Shown: positions 1 to 8,827 of the stretch, in pieces
Numbering within the stretch: the first letter of the stretch is position 1
Layout of the letters: each line of letters starts with the position of its first letter
DNA from: Fodinicola acaciae
GTDB lineage: Bacteria > Actinomycetota > Actinomycetes > Mycobacteriales > HKI-0501
Reading direction: 5' to 3'
Assembly (NCBI RefSeq): GCF_010993745.1
Contig: NZ_WOTN01000002.1
Span: 1,550,001 to 1,614,000 of the forward strand
Length of the DNA: 64,000 nucleotides
The notes under the pieces: model-generated
The model's database searches: none
Told to the model about the DNA's origin: nothing
Seen by the model: the letters and a program-made list of their open reading frames with translations, nothing else
Translations under genes and position numbers: made by a program

Positions 1-377
1 GCCGGCTTGGTCTGGACCGGCTGGGGCGCGGCCGGCTTGGGCGCCGCCGGTTTGGCGGCGGCCGGCGCCTGCGGTTTCGGCGCCGACGGCGGTGGCCCCG
101 GCTTGGGGATCGGCCGCGCCGGCGGCTCGGTCACCTTGGTGGCGGTCTGGCCGTTGGGCGACTGGGTCGCCTGGCCGCCGCCCTGACCTGCCGACTCGCC
201 GCGGATCGGCTTGTAGTCGGCGAAAAAATCGTGCCAGGCCTCGTCGACCGTTGCTGGATCGTTCAGGTACTTCTCGTACATCTCCTCGACGATCCACTCG
301 TTCGGTCCGAACGAGGTGAGGGATGGGTCCGCGGAACTGCTCTCGGTCGACACGGCCGTAAATTCGCCTTCTTCCAT
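1..377 (-). CDS. kgd: Multifunctional 2-oxoglutarate decarboxylase / dehydrogenase E1, N-terminal fragment
   Basis: The gene runs off the left edge, so only about 125 N-terminal codons are visible. The residues [20 protein letters not shown] followed by AWHDFFADY match the N-terminal helix that actinobacterial Kgd/SucA proteins share with the E1-E2 docking region. A Pro/Ala/Lys-rich linker follows, as in mycobacterial Kgd, where it leads into an E2-like acyltransferase domain fused to the E1 domain. Family knowledge: the enzyme decarboxylates 2-oxoglutarate with thiamine diphosphate in the TCA cycle. Start choice: ATG at 377 has no clear ribosome binding site. An in-frame GTG at 353 (MSTESSS...) has an AGAAGG motif about 13 bases upstream and fits relatives better, so the true start may be 353. 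The catalytic domains lie outside the window. Confidence 0.85.
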   Translation of the reverse strand, partial: MEEGEFTAVSTESSSADPSLTSFGPNEWIVEEMYEKYLNDPATVDEAWHDFFADYKPIRGESAGQGGGQATQSPNGQTATKVTEPPARPIPKPGPPPSAPKPQAPAAAKPAAPKPAAPQPVQTKP

Positions 378-470
378 CACGACGACTGCGGTGTCAAGGC
401 TACGCGGTAGGTAAACCCCGAGAGAAACCTGTCCGTACGCACGTACTGGCTGATCTGTCACAGTTTGGTG

Positions 471-513
471 GCATGGCCCCGCGCGTGCGTCCGACGCACA
501 CGTGGGGCCATGC
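471..513. repeat. GCATGGCC-type hairpin repeat, copy 1 (terminator position)
   Basis: Two 20-base arms (471-490 and 494-513) match at 18 of 20 positions around a 3-base loop. The hairpin starts two bases beyond the stop of the GH25 gene on the minus strand and lies before kgd. It is a diverged member of the hairpin family seen at 45562/46054, 52464-52526 and 60947-60993. Its place suggests use as a transcription terminator. Confidence 0.75.
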
Positions 514-515
514 GG

Positions 516-1391
516 TCAGCCGTTGGCGAGCGCCTGCAGCCGGTCGTATGCCCCGTTGAAGGTGTCCTGGTCGCCGGGGAAGGTGCCGCTGTCGGCGTAC
601 TGCCAGATCGTCCAGACGCCCCAGTTGTAGGGCAGCGTGCCGGGGGAGCCGTTGTAGTTGGCCACCCACAGCGGGTTGGTGGAGCTGAAGTCGCCGGTGT
701 TGCCGGTGCACGCGCTCCACCACGAGGTGGCCGTGTAGATGACCGGCCAGCGGCTGGTCTTGGCGTGGTACTCGTCGCTGAACGCCTTGATCCAGCTGAC
801 CATCTGGCCGGCGCTGAGGTTGTAGCAGGAGTTGCCGGAGGCCGGATACGGGTTCCACTCGATGTCCAGCGCGCCAGGCAGCGTCTTGCCGTCGCCGGAC
901 CAGCCGCCGCCGTGCGCGACGAAGTAGTCGGCCTGCGCGGCACCGCCGGACTCGTTTGGCAGCGCGAAGTGGTAGGCGCCGCGGATCATGCCGACGTCGT
1001 ACGAGCCGTTGTACTGCTGCGCGAAGTACGGGTTGGTGTAGCCGGTGCTCTCGGTCGCTTTCACGTACGCGAACCGGCCACCGTTGTTCCACGCCGTCTG
1101 CCAGTCGACGTTTCCCTGGTGCGAGCTCACGTCCATGCCGGCGACCGTCGCGGTGATGGCCGGTCGCGGTGCTTTGCTGGCGGTGCCGGTGAGACTGTGG
1201 TTGGCGAGACCGGAGCCGGCGTGGTCGGCGTCCGGGTGGCTGGCTGCCCCGTGCACCGCGGCGAGCGCTGCCGCTTGGGCCGGGATGGCTCCGGCGACCA
1301 GCGTCAGCCCCGCCGCGGCACAGACCAGACCGACCGCGGTACGCAGCCCGCCGGTCCGCAGCACCGGAACTCGACACGACAAACCGAACAT
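516..1391 (-). CDS. Secreted GH25 muramidase (lysozyme)
   Basis: A 291-residue protein. It begins with a signal peptide: a basic start, a hydrophobic stretch near residues 16-36, and an AQA-like cleavage site. A linker of about 45 residues follows, then a GH25 domain starting at GMDVSSHQG. Family motifs include YVKATEST, the acidic pair in ALDIEWNP expected to be catalytic, and IWQYAD near the end. GH25 enzymes cleave the beta-1,4 bond between N-acetylmuramic acid and N-acetylglucosamine in peptidoglycan, here outside the membrane. Architecture and length resemble Streptomyces cellosyl-type muramidases without a separate wall-binding domain. The start is supported by GGGAGG a few bases upstream. 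The gene appears monocistronic and ends in a hairpin repeat. Confidence 0.92.
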   Translation of the reverse strand: MFGLSCRVPVLRTGGLRTAVGLVCAAAGLTLVAGAIPAQAAALAAVHGAASHPDADHAGSGLANHSLTGTASKAPRPAITATVAGMDVSSHQGNVDWQTAWNNGGRFAYVKATESTGYTNPYFAQQYNGSYDVGMIRGAYHFALPNESGGAAQADYFVAHGGGWSGDGKTLPGALDIEWNPYPASGNSCYNLSAGQMVSWIKAFSDEYHAKTSRWPVIYTATSWWSACTGNTGDFSSTNPLWVANYNGSPGTLPYNWGVWTIWQYADSGTFPGDQDTFNGAYDRLQALANG

Positions 1392-1584
1392 GTCAGGGCC
1401 TCCCTCGTGTACCCCGAAATATTGGGAATCGCGTCCGCGGCGCTGGTAACACTTTGCACCGCTAACCTGATTTGCGGAAGTCTTTCCCTACGAACCGGAA
1501 GATTTCGCGGTACGTGCGCGAGGAATGTCCGAATAGACCTTGTTGGTCGATCGGATCGCTGGTGATCGCTTAGGCTCGGCAGGG

Positions 1585-2730
1585 ATGACGAAGACTGGCG
1601 CGTTGGCCGGGGTCGTGGTGGCCGACTTTTCCCGCATCCTGGCCGGTCCGCTGGCCGCCGCCGCGCTCGGCGACCTCGGCGCGACGGTCGTGAAGGTCGA
1701 GCGGCCGGAGTCCGGCGACGACACCCGGCAGTGGGGTCCGCCGTACGCGAGCGACGGCACCGCCACCTACTACCTGTCGGCCAACCGCAACAAGCGCAGC
1801 GTCACCCTCGACCTGGCCGATCCGGCCGGCCTGGCCAAGGCCGTACGGCTGGCGACCAGGGCGGACGTGCTGATCGAGAACTTCCGGCCCGGCGTGGCCG
1901 ACCGCCTCGGCCTCGGCTACGAGCGGCTGCGGCAGGCCAATCCGCGGCTGGTGTACGCCTCGGTGACCGGTTTCGGCAGCCGCGGCGAAGGCGCCAGGCT
2001 CGGCGGATACGACTTCCTGGTGCAGGCGGTTGGCGGCCTGATGAGCATCACCGGCTGGCCGGACGGTGAGCCGACCAAGGTCGGTGTGGCCGTCGTCGAC
2101 GTGCTCGCGAGCCTCAACCTGCAGGTCGGCATCCTGGCCGCGCTGCAGGCTCGCGAGCGAAGCGGCCGGGGCCAGCACGTCGAGGTCAGCCTGCTGAACG
2201 CCGTGTTGGCCGCGCTGGTCAACCAGGCCTCCGGCTATCTCAACGCCGGCAAGGTGCCGGGGCGGCTCGGCAACGAACATCCGAGCATCGTGCCTTACCA
2301 GACGTTGCGCGCGGCCGACCGCCCGCTGGCGGTCGCGGTCGGCAACGACGCGCAGTTTTCCAAGCTGTGCCACACGATCGGCGCGCCGGAGCTGGCACGC
2401 GATCCGCGGTACGCGGCGAATGCCAGCAGGGAAGCCAATCGCGCGGATCTCGTGGTGGCGCTGGAAAAAGCGCTCGCCGCGAAACCGGCCACTGAGTGGA
2501 CAGCCGTCCTGCAGGCCGCCGGGCTGCCGGCCGGTGTTGTCAACGACCTCGCGGAAGCCTTCGCGTACGCGGAAAATCTCGGCTGCGAGCCGGTGGTCGA
2601 GCTGCCCCGCGGCGTACGCCAGCCGGCCAGTCCGATCCGGCTGTCGGCCTCGCCGGTCAGCTACGAGCTGCCGCCGCCGCGACTCGGCGAGCATTCCGAC
2701 TGGTTCGACGCCTGGCTGGAGGAAAAGTGA
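1585..2730 (+). CDS. Class III CoA-transferase (CaiB/BaiF family)
   Basis: About 381 residues, typical for the family. The N-terminal VVVADFSRILAGPL strand-helix and VKVERPESGDD are family hallmarks, as are ENFRPG and GYDFLVQAVGGLMSITG, which carries the aspartate that forms the acyl anhydride in characterised members. These enzymes move CoA between carboxylic acids; the substrate cannot be read from sequence. The ATG at 1585 was chosen because the protein begins immediately before the conserved core, although an in-frame start at 1540 exists. Its stop overlaps the GTG of the following GH13 gene by four bases, so the two are translationally coupled. That partnership with a glucosidase is odd and has no obvious metabolic logic. 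Confidence 0.88.
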   Translation: MTKTGALAGVVVADFSRILAGPLAAAALGDLGATVVKVERPESGDDTRQWGPPYASDGTATYYLSANRNKRSVTLDLADPAGLAKAVRLATRADVLIENFRPGVADRLGLGYERLRQANPRLVYASVTGFGSRGEGARLGGYDFLVQAVGGLMSITGWPDGEPTKVGVAVVDVLASLNLQVGILAALQARERSGRGQHVEVSLLNAVLAALVNQASGYLNAGKVPGRLGNEHPSIVPYQTLRAADRPLAVAVGNDAQFSKLCHTIGAPELARDPRYAANASREANRADLVVALEKALAAKPATEWTAVLQAAGLPAGVVNDLAEAFAYAENLGCEPVVELPRGVRQPASPIRLSASPVSYELPPPRLGEHSDWFDAWLEEK

Positions 2731-4244
2731 GGCAGTGGTGGCGCGACGCGGTGATCTATCAGGTCTATCTGCGGTCTTTCGCCGACTCAACCGGTGACGG
2801 CATCGGCGATCTCGGTGGCCTGCGGCGAAAACTGCGGCACCTGGTCGACCTCGGCGTGGACGGCCTGTGGCTCAACCCGTGCTATCCGTCGCCGCAGCAC
2901 GACCACGGCTATGACGTCGCCGACTACCGGGACATCGAGCCGGCGTACGGAAATCTCGACGAGCACGCGCGTCTGCTGGACGAGGCACACGACGCCGGCC
3001 TGCGCGTGCTCATGGACCTGGTGCCCAACCACTGCTCCACCGACCATCCGTGGTTTCAGGCCGCGCTCAAGGCGGCACCCGGATCGCCGGAGCGCGAGCG
3101 TTTCCTTTTCCGTGAGGGCAACGGCGACCTGCCTCCGAACAGCTGGAAGTCGTCGTTTGGCGGACCGGCGTGGACGCGCGTGCCGGACGGCCAGTGGTAT
3201 CTGAACCTTTTCGACTCCTCGCAGGCCGACTTCAACTGGCGCAACCCGGAAGTCGCCGAGATGTTCGACGACGTCGTACGGTTTTGGTTCGACCGCGGCA
3301 TCGACGGCTTCCGCATCGACGTGCCCGACTCGATGATCAAGCAGAAGGACTTCCGTGACCACGACGGAAGCCGCCGCGTCAATCCGTACACGCACGGCCA
3401 GCCGGAGCTGCACGACATCTATCGGCGGTGGCGGCGGATCGCCGAGTCGTACGACCAGACGCGCGAGCTGAGTTTCGTCGGGGAGATCTGGACCGGCGAC
3501 ATGGACCACCTGGCAGCGAGCCTCACCGACGACGAGCTGCACCAGGCCTTCTATTTCGATCTCCTGCTGCAGCCGTGGGACGCGACCGACGTTCGCAGAT
3601 CGCTGGAAAACGCCAACGGCGTGCTGCGCGCCGGCCGCAGTTTGGCCTGGGTCCTCAACAATCACGACGTGTGGCGGACGCCGAGCCGCTATGGTGGCGG
3701 CGAGCTCGGGCTGCGACGCGCGCACGCGGCGGCGCTGTTGATGCTGGCTTTGCCCGGCACCGCGTACGTCTACCAAGGCGAAGAGCTCGGTCTGCCGGAG
3801 GTCGTCGACCTGCCGGACCAGGCACGGCAGGATCCGCGGTGGATCCGGTCCGGTGGCACCGATCTCGGCCGCGACGGCTGCCGCGTACCGTTGCCGTGGA
3901 CGCCGGATCCACCGACTTTTGGCTTCTCCACGGCGAAATCCAGTTGGCTGCCGCAGCCGGACTGGTTCGGTGCGTACGCTGCCGCCGGCAATCCGACCCT
4001 GCGGATCTATCGGGCCGCGCTGGCCGCCAGGCGTACGGTTTTCCCCGCTGGCGGCGAGATCGCGTTTCTGGAGACCGGACGCGACGACGTGCTGGCGTTC
4101 AGGCGCGGCAATGCCGTCAGTGTCACGGTTTTCGGCGGCGACGCGTACGAGCTGCCGGCCGAGTGGGGATCGGTGGTGGCCGCTTCCGCCGAGGTGACCG
4201 GAGCCGTGCCGGCGGCGACAACCGTCTGGCTGAGTGCCGCGTGA
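2727..4244 (+). CDS. GH13 alpha-glucosidase (oligo-1,6-glucosidase-like)
   Basis: A 505-residue intracellular enzyme without a signal peptide. Conserved GH13 regions are all present: MDLVPNH (Asp97), GFRIDV with nucleophile Asp198, VGEIW with acid/base Glu253, and NNHD with Asp314. DGIGDLGG near residue 25 is typical of oligo-1,6-glucosidase and alpha-glucosidase subfamilies. It should hydrolyse alpha-glucosidic bonds of short malto- or isomalto-oligosaccharides in the cytoplasm. The GTG at 2727 overlaps the preceding stop (GTGA) and starts exactly at the usual WWRDAVIYQVYLRSF N-terminus, so longer upstream readings are rejected. A DeoR regulator follows on the same strand. Confidence 0.92.
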   Translation: MRQWWRDAVIYQVYLRSFADSTGDGIGDLGGLRRKLRHLVDLGVDGLWLNPCYPSPQHDHGYDVADYRDIEPAYGNLDEHARLLDEAHDAGLRVLMDLVPNHCSTDHPWFQAALKAAPGSPERERFLFREGNGDLPPNSWKSSFGGPAWTRVPDGQWYLNLFDSSQADFNWRNPEVAEMFDDVVRFWFDRGIDGFRIDVPDSMIKQKDFRDHDGSRRVNPYTHGQPELHDIYRRWRRIAESYDQTRELSFVGEIWTGDMDHLAASLTDDELHQAFYFDLLLQPWDATDVRRSLENANGVLRAGRSLAWVLNNHDVWRTPSRYGGGELGLRRAHAAALLMLALPGTAYVYQGEELGLPEVVDLPDQARQDPRWIRSGGTDLGRDGCRVPLPWTPDPPTFGFSTAKSSWLPQPDWFGAYAAAGNPTLRIYRAALAARRTVFPAGGEIAFLETGRDDVLAFRRGNAVSVTVFGGDAYELPAEWGSVVAASAEVTGAVPAATTVWLSAA

Positions 4245-4327
4245 AGCGCGCGCAACCGGAGTGCGTGATAATGCGTGGATCGAGGGGTGAGAACGCAGCG
4301 AGTTGCGCATAGAGCAGAGGAGTGCCG

Positions 4328-5113
4328 ATGGCCCGGCATGAGCGGTTGAGTACGTTGTTGAGCCTGCTGGGTCAGCGGGAGACGCTGGACGTGGAGGAGG
4401 TCGCCGAGGAGCTGCGGGTCTCGCCGTCGACCATCCGGCGCGACCTCGACCACCTCGCCGAGCAGCAGCTGCTGACGCGTACGCGCGGCGGTGCGGTCGC
4501 CAACGATCTCGCGTACGACCTGCCGTTGCGTTACAAGACCGCGCGGCACGCGCCGGAGAAGCAGCGGATCAGCGCCGCGGCCGCCGCGCTCGCGCAGCCT
4601 GGCACGGTTGTCGGTCTCAACGGCGGCACGACGACAGCGAGCATCGCGCGCGCGATCGCGATGCGGCCGGATCTCGCCAACCGCGGCGAGGGGCCCGGCC
4701 TCACGGTGGTCACCAACGCGCTGAACATCGCCCACGAGCTGGCCGTACGGCCAAACATCAAGATCGTCGTGACCGGCGGCGTGGCGCGGCCGCAGTCCTT
4801 CGAGCTGAGCGGACCGCTGGCGACCTGGGTCCTCAACGAGCTGACCCTCGACCTGCTTTTCCTTGGCGTGGACGCGTTCGACGCCGATGCTGGCGCCTTC
4901 GCCCACCACGAAGGCGAGGCGAGCATCAACCGGCTGATGGTCGATCGCGCGGAGCGCGTGGTCGCCGCGGCCGACGGCTCCAAGCTCGGCCACCGCGCCT
5001 TCGCCCGGATCTGTCCGGCCGACCGCGTCCACACGCTGGTCACCGACACCGACGCCGATCCGGCGCAGATCCGCGCCTTTGAGGCGATCGGCGTGGAGGT
5101 CGCCGCCGTCTAG
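4328..5113 (+). CDS. DeoR/GlpR-family transcriptional regulator
   Basis: A 261-residue protein with an N-terminal winged helix (RHERLSTLLSLLGQRETLDVEE, then VSPSTIRRDLDHL as the recognition helix) and a C-terminal DeoR sensor domain related to ribose-5-phosphate isomerase (GLNGGTTTASIARAI, VTNALNIA, FLGVDAFD). Family members usually repress sugar catabolic genes and respond to phosphorylated sugars. The ATG at 4328 is chosen because AGAGGAG at 4315-4321 is ideally spaced. It sits between the GH13 and GH31 genes, so control of this carbohydrate block is a reasonable inference. A TTGCGCA motif occurs upstream of it and again at the start of the GH31 gene, but I cannot show it is an operator. 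Confidence 0.9.
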   Translation: MARHERLSTLLSLLGQRETLDVEEVAEELRVSPSTIRRDLDHLAEQQLLTRTRGGAVANDLAYDLPLRYKTARHAPEKQRISAAAAALAQPGTVVGLNGGTTTASIARAIAMRPDLANRGEGPGLTVVTNALNIAHELAVRPNIKIVVTGGVARPQSFELSGPLATWVLNELTLDLLFLGVDAFDADAGAFAHHEGEASINRLMVDRAERVVAAADGSKLGHRAFARICPADRVHTLVTDTDADPAQIRAFEAIGVEVAAV

Positions 5114-5239
5114 ACAGGTCCGCATTGGCGGACTGCCTTTTCCGACATAACCGGCAAGCCGGATCGGCCTGGTGACATCCGCCAGGATCTGCGCTATACA
5201 CAGTGCGCCATGCTTACGGATGCGCGAAAGGTGCTGTGA

Positions 5240-8200
5240 GTGAGCAGAGTTGCGCAATCGATGTTGCGTCTCGCCGCCGCGGTCGCACTGGGTCTGCCGG
5301 CACCGGCCTACGCCGATCCGGCGCCGCCCGGCCAGCTCGGTGAGCTGGCGAGCGTCGCCACCGACGGCCCGACGACCACGCTGACCTCGGGAAACGCGGC
5401 CGTACGGGTGAGCTTTCCGGTGGCCGGCGCGGTGCGGGTCTGGCTGGCGCCGGACGGTGCGTTCACCGATCCGGCCGGCAGCAGGATCGTGCTGCCGCGC
5501 GACGGCGCGCCGGTGACGCCGACGCGCGTCGACAAGGGGACTTATTGGGCCGTTTCCACGGCAAAGGCGACTCTGCGCGCGTACAAGCATCCGCTGACGT
5601 TCGCGCTCTACGACGGCGCTGACCGCCGGCGGATCTGGTCGGAGAGCGCGCCGATGTCATGGACCGCGACCACGACGACACAGACGCTGGCGCGCGGTGC
5701 CTCCGAGCAGTTTGTCGGCGGTGGCGAGCAAAACGGCCGGTCCAGCCATCGCGACCAGACGATCAGGATCTTCGCCGACGACAACTGGAACGACGGTGGT
5801 GCACCGAACTCGCAGCCGTTCTACGCGTCGACGGCCGGATACGGCGTGCTGCGCAACACTTTCGCGCCAGGCAGCTATTCCTTCGCCGATCCGGTGCGGA
5901 CGACCCACGACGAGCGCCGCTTTGACGCCACGTACGTCGTCGGCGATCTGAAGGACACCATCTCCGGCTACACCGATCTGGTCGGAAAGCCATTCCTGCC
6001 ACCGATCTACGGCCTGGAGACCGGAGATTCGGACTGTTACCTGCACAATGCCAACCGCGGCGAGCGGCACACGCTGGACGCGGTGAAGGTCGCCGAAGGT
6101 TACCCGGCCAACGGCATGCCAAACGGTTGGATGCTGGTCAACGACGGATACGGCTGTGGCTACGAAAATCTGCCGGAAGTCGGCGACGGCCTGCGCAAGA
6201 ACAACATGCAGTTGGGGCTGTGGACCGAAAACGGCCTGCCCAACCAGGGCGCCGAGGTCAAGGCCGGTGTACGCGTGCGCAAGCTGGACGTGGCCTGGGT
6301 CGGCGACGGCTACCAGTTCGCACTGGATGCCTGTGACACCGCGAAAAGGGGAATCGAGGACAACAGCGACGCGCGCGGATTCGTGTGGCAGCCGGTGAGC
6401 TGGGCCGGCGCGCAGCGGTGTGCGGTGCTGTGGAGCGGCGACCAGTCCGGCTCGTACGACTACATCCGCTGGCAGATCCCCACCTACGCCGGCGCCACGA
6501 TGTCCGGCATCGCCTACAACACCGGTGACATCGACGGCATTTTCGGTGGCAGCCCTCAGACGTACGTGCGCGACCTGCAGTGGAAGGCGTTCCTGCCGGC
6601 GGCGATGACCATGGACGGCTGGGCCGCCTCCGACAAGCAGCCGTGGCGCTACGGCGAGCCGTACACCTCGATCAACCGGAAATACCTGCTGCTCAAGGAA
6701 AGGCTGCTGCCTTACACGTACAGCTACGCGTATCAGGCGCATCAGACCGGTGTCGGCCAGGTGCGACCGCTCGCGCTGGAATATCCGAGCGATCCGAATG
6801 TGTGGACGGACAAGGCAAAGTACGAGTTCCTGTCCGGCACCGACTTCCTGGTGGCGCCGGTCTACCAGAAGGCGACCACGCGCGGGGGCATCTATCTGCC
6901 CAAAGGCACCTGGGTCGACTACTGGACGGGCCGCACGTACACCGGACCGACCACTGTGGACGGTTACGACGCGCCGCTGGACACGCTGCCGCTGTTCGTA
7001 CGCGCCGGCGCGGTCGTGCCGATGTGGCCGGAAGGCACCAAGTCGTGGTCGACACGCGACAAAGGCGAGCTCGACCTGGACGTTTATCCGCGGGGACACG
7101 GCAGTTTCACACTGGCCGAGGACGACGGCATCACGCGGTCGCCGGCGCATGCCACGCAGACTTTCACCGTCGACGCACCGACATCCGGTCCCGGCACGGT
7201 GACCGTACGGATCGGCCAGAGCGCCGGCGCGTACGCGGGCAAACCGGTGACCCGGCGCTATCTGCTGACCGTCCACAGTGGATCCAAGCCGGCCGCGGTC
7301 CAGGCCGGTGGGTCGATTCTCCGGCAGTACGCGACGAAAGCCGCGCTGGACGCGGCGAACTCGGGCTGGTGGTATGACGACGGCGTCGTACGCGTCAAGA
7401 CAGCGCCGACGGCCGGTCAGGACGTGCGACTCTTCGGCACCAGTGCGGTCGGCGGATATTTTCTCGCCGACAACGACGCGTTCGTCAAACTGACCGCGCC
7501 TTCGCTGGTGTCGCCAGGGAAGACCGCCGACGGCACGCTGAGTTTCACCAACAGCACGCCACTTCCGGTGCGAGACGTGACGTTTTCGGTCGATGGCCTG
7601 CATGCGGTGGTTGGCGGCGGCCTACGGTCGGTCAGTCCTGGCCAGACCGTCACCGTGCCGGTGAAGCTGACGCCTGACGCGACACTGAAACCGGAGGATT
7701 ACAAGGTGACCGCCACTGCGACCTACCGTGCGCGGGTCGCCGATCACCGGGTCGTCGACTCAGCGACCGTGACCGTGCCGTACGCTTCTTTGGCGGCGGC
7801 GTACGGAAATGTCGGCGTGACGGACGCGGCACATGTGACTGCCGGCGACATCGACGGTGGCGGCAGCAGCTTCCGGGCAGAGGGACTGACCGATGCCGGC
7901 CTGCGCGCCGGCGCCACGTTCACCGCGAATGGCGCACGACTTACCTGGCCTGCGCAAGGAAACGGCAGCGTGGACAACGTCGTCGGCGGTGGCCAGACGA
8001 TCGCCTTGTCAGGCAGCGGCTCGAAACTCGTACTGGCCGGCACCGGCACCGGCACGGCGAAAGGCTCCGTGACGGTCTGGTATGCCGACGGCTCGACCAG
8101 CCAGGCCGACACCGGATTTCCGAACTGGTGTTGCGCCGATCCGGCACAGTACGGCGCGGCGACCCTCGCCACGGTGATGGGGAAGAACACCCAGAGCGGA

Positions 8201-8329
8201 CCGGCCTATCCGACCGTCGCGTATCGCGTCTTCTCCAACACGATTCCACTGACCGCGGGAAAACAGGTCGTCGCGATCACCCTGCCGGCCAACGCGGCAC
8301 TGCACGTCTTCGCCGCCGGCATCGCGTGA
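5240..8329 (+). CDS. Secreted multidomain GH31 glycosidase/transglycosidase
   Basis: A 1029-residue secreted protein with signal peptide residues 1-25 (cleavage near AYA-DP). An N-terminal GH31 beta-sandwich precedes the catalytic barrel at about 250-540. The barrel carries KLDVAWVG, where Asp350 is the likely nucleophile, and LWSGDQSGSYDYIRW, where Asp401 is the likely acid/base. Its nucleophile motif differs from the WxDMNEP form of ordinary alpha-glucosidases and recalls glucosyltransferase-like or GalNAc-type GH31 branches. A DUF5110-like region follows. Next is a NEW3-like immunoglobulin module (about 755-835, SPGKTADGTLSFTN), then a C-terminal beta domain common in secreted actinobacterial glycosidases. 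The start has AAAGG upstream. The exact substrate is unknown; an alpha-glucan or alpha-GalNAc glycan is plausible. Confidence 0.88.
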   Translation: MSRVAQSMLRLAAAVALGLPAPAYADPAPPGQLGELASVATDGPTTTLTSGNAAVRVSFPVAGAVRVWLAPDGAFTDPAGSRIVLPRDGAPVTPTRVDKGTYWAVSTAKATLRAYKHPLTFALYDGADRRRIWSESAPMSWTATTTTQTLARGASEQFVGGGEQNGRSSHRDQTIRIFADDNWNDGGAPNSQPFYASTAGYGVLRNTFAPGSYSFADPVRTTHDERRFDATYVVGDLKDTISGYTDLVGKPFLPPIYGLETGDSDCYLHNANRGERHTLDAVKVAEGYPANGMPNGWMLVNDGYGCGYENLPEVGDGLRKNNMQLGLWTENGLPNQGAEVKAGVRVRKLDVAWVGDGYQFALDACDTAKRGIEDNSDARGFVWQPVSWAGAQRCAVLWSGDQSGSYDYIRWQIPTYAGATMSGIAYNTGDIDGIFGGSPQTYVRDLQWKAFLPAAMTMDGWAASDKQPWRYGEPYTSINRKYLLLKERLLPYTYSYAYQAHQTGVGQVRPLALEYPSDPNVWTDKAKYEFLSGTDFLVAPVYQKATTRGGIYLPKGTWVDYWTGRTYTGPTTVDGYDAPLDTLPLFVRAGAVVPMWPEGTKSWSTRDKGELDLDVYPRGHGSFTLAEDDGITRSPAHATQTFTVDAPTSGPGTVTVRIGQSAGAYAGKPVTRRYLLTVHSGSKPAAVQAGGSILRQYATKAALDAANSGWWYDDGVVRVKTAPTAGQDVRLFGTSAVGGYFLADNDAFVKLTAPSLVSPGKTADGTLSFTNSTPLPVRDVTFSVDGLHAVVGGGLRSVSPGQTVTVPVKLTPDATLKPEDYKVTATATYRARVADHRVVDSATVTVPYASLAAAYGNVGVTDAAHVTAGDIDGGGSSFRAEGLTDAGLRAGATFTANGARLTWPAQGNGSVDNVVGGGQTIALSGSGSKLVLAGTGTGTAKGSVTVWYADGSTSQADTGFPNWCCADPAQYGAATLATVMGKNTQSGPAYPTVAYRVFSNTIPLTAGKQVVAITLPANAALHVFAAGIA

Positions 8330-8331
8330 AA

Positions 8332-8369
8332 CCGCGGGGACTCCCTGCGCACGTAGGGAGTCCCCGCGG
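8332..8369. terminator. Bidirectional intrinsic terminator
   Basis: A perfect 15-bp stem (8332-8346 with 8355-8369) closes an 8-base loop between two convergent genes, directly after the GH31 stop and one base before the stop of the AhpD-like gene. There is no T-run, as is common in high-GC actinobacteria. It can serve both strands. Confidence 0.88.
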
Positions 8370-8370
8370 C

Positions 8371-8805
8371 CTACAGCATGCCGCGGCGAGCGAGGACATT
8401 ACGCGTCTGTACGCCGTGGACGAAGTGGACGCCGGCGGCCAGTGCCGAGCTGGTGTGGATCACCTCATGGATCTGCTCGACGGTGATGTCCTTGTCCAGA
8501 CACGTGTTCGTGAACGAGTCGATGCAGTAGGGACACCGGTGCGCATGCGCCAGCGCCAGGCCGATAAGTGCCTTCTCGCGCGCAGTCAGCGCGTGGTGCG
8601 GCAGGTCGGCCACCTCCGGCACCTTCACGTGGACGTGCACCGAGTCGGCGCGGGCCATGGCTCGCGCGTACGCGAAATCGGGCTCGAACATCGCGAGCAC
8701 CTCGGCTGACTCGTCGGCGGTGACCAGGTCGAGCTCGGTGAAGAAGGCCAGTGTTGCCTGGAACGAGTCGCGGTCGAGCTTGCCGGTCTGCTGGGACAAC
8801 GTCAT
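8371..8805 (-). CDS. Carboxymuconolactone decarboxylase / AhpD-like protein
   Basis: A 144-residue protein of the CMD/AhpD fold. It contains the redox motif HRCPYCIDSFTN, with the CxxC pair expected in AhpD-like peroxidase partners, and the helix LTAREKALIGLALAHAH. Such proteins act as thiol-dependent peroxidase adaptors or small decarboxylases; the CxxC favours the redox role. The ATG at 8805 is chosen over a longer reading because GGAGGT lies six bases upstream. The next gene upstream on the same strand ends 22 bases away, so the two may be cotranscribed. Confidence 0.88.
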   Translation of the reverse strand: MTLSQQTGKLDRDSFQATLAFFTELDLVTADESAEVLAMFEPDFAYARAMARADSVHVHVKVPEVADLPHHALTAREKALIGLALAHAHRCPYCIDSFTNTCLDKDITVEQIHEVIHTSSALAAGVHFVHGVQTRNVLARRGML

Positions 8806-8827
8806 CGCACAACCTCCGATAGACCGG

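Noticed and set aside
4245..5260. TTGCGCA motif upstream of deoR and at the GH31 start as a DeoR operator
   Set aside because: The second copy lies inside the GH31 coding start and the spacing differs. It is too weak to list as a site.
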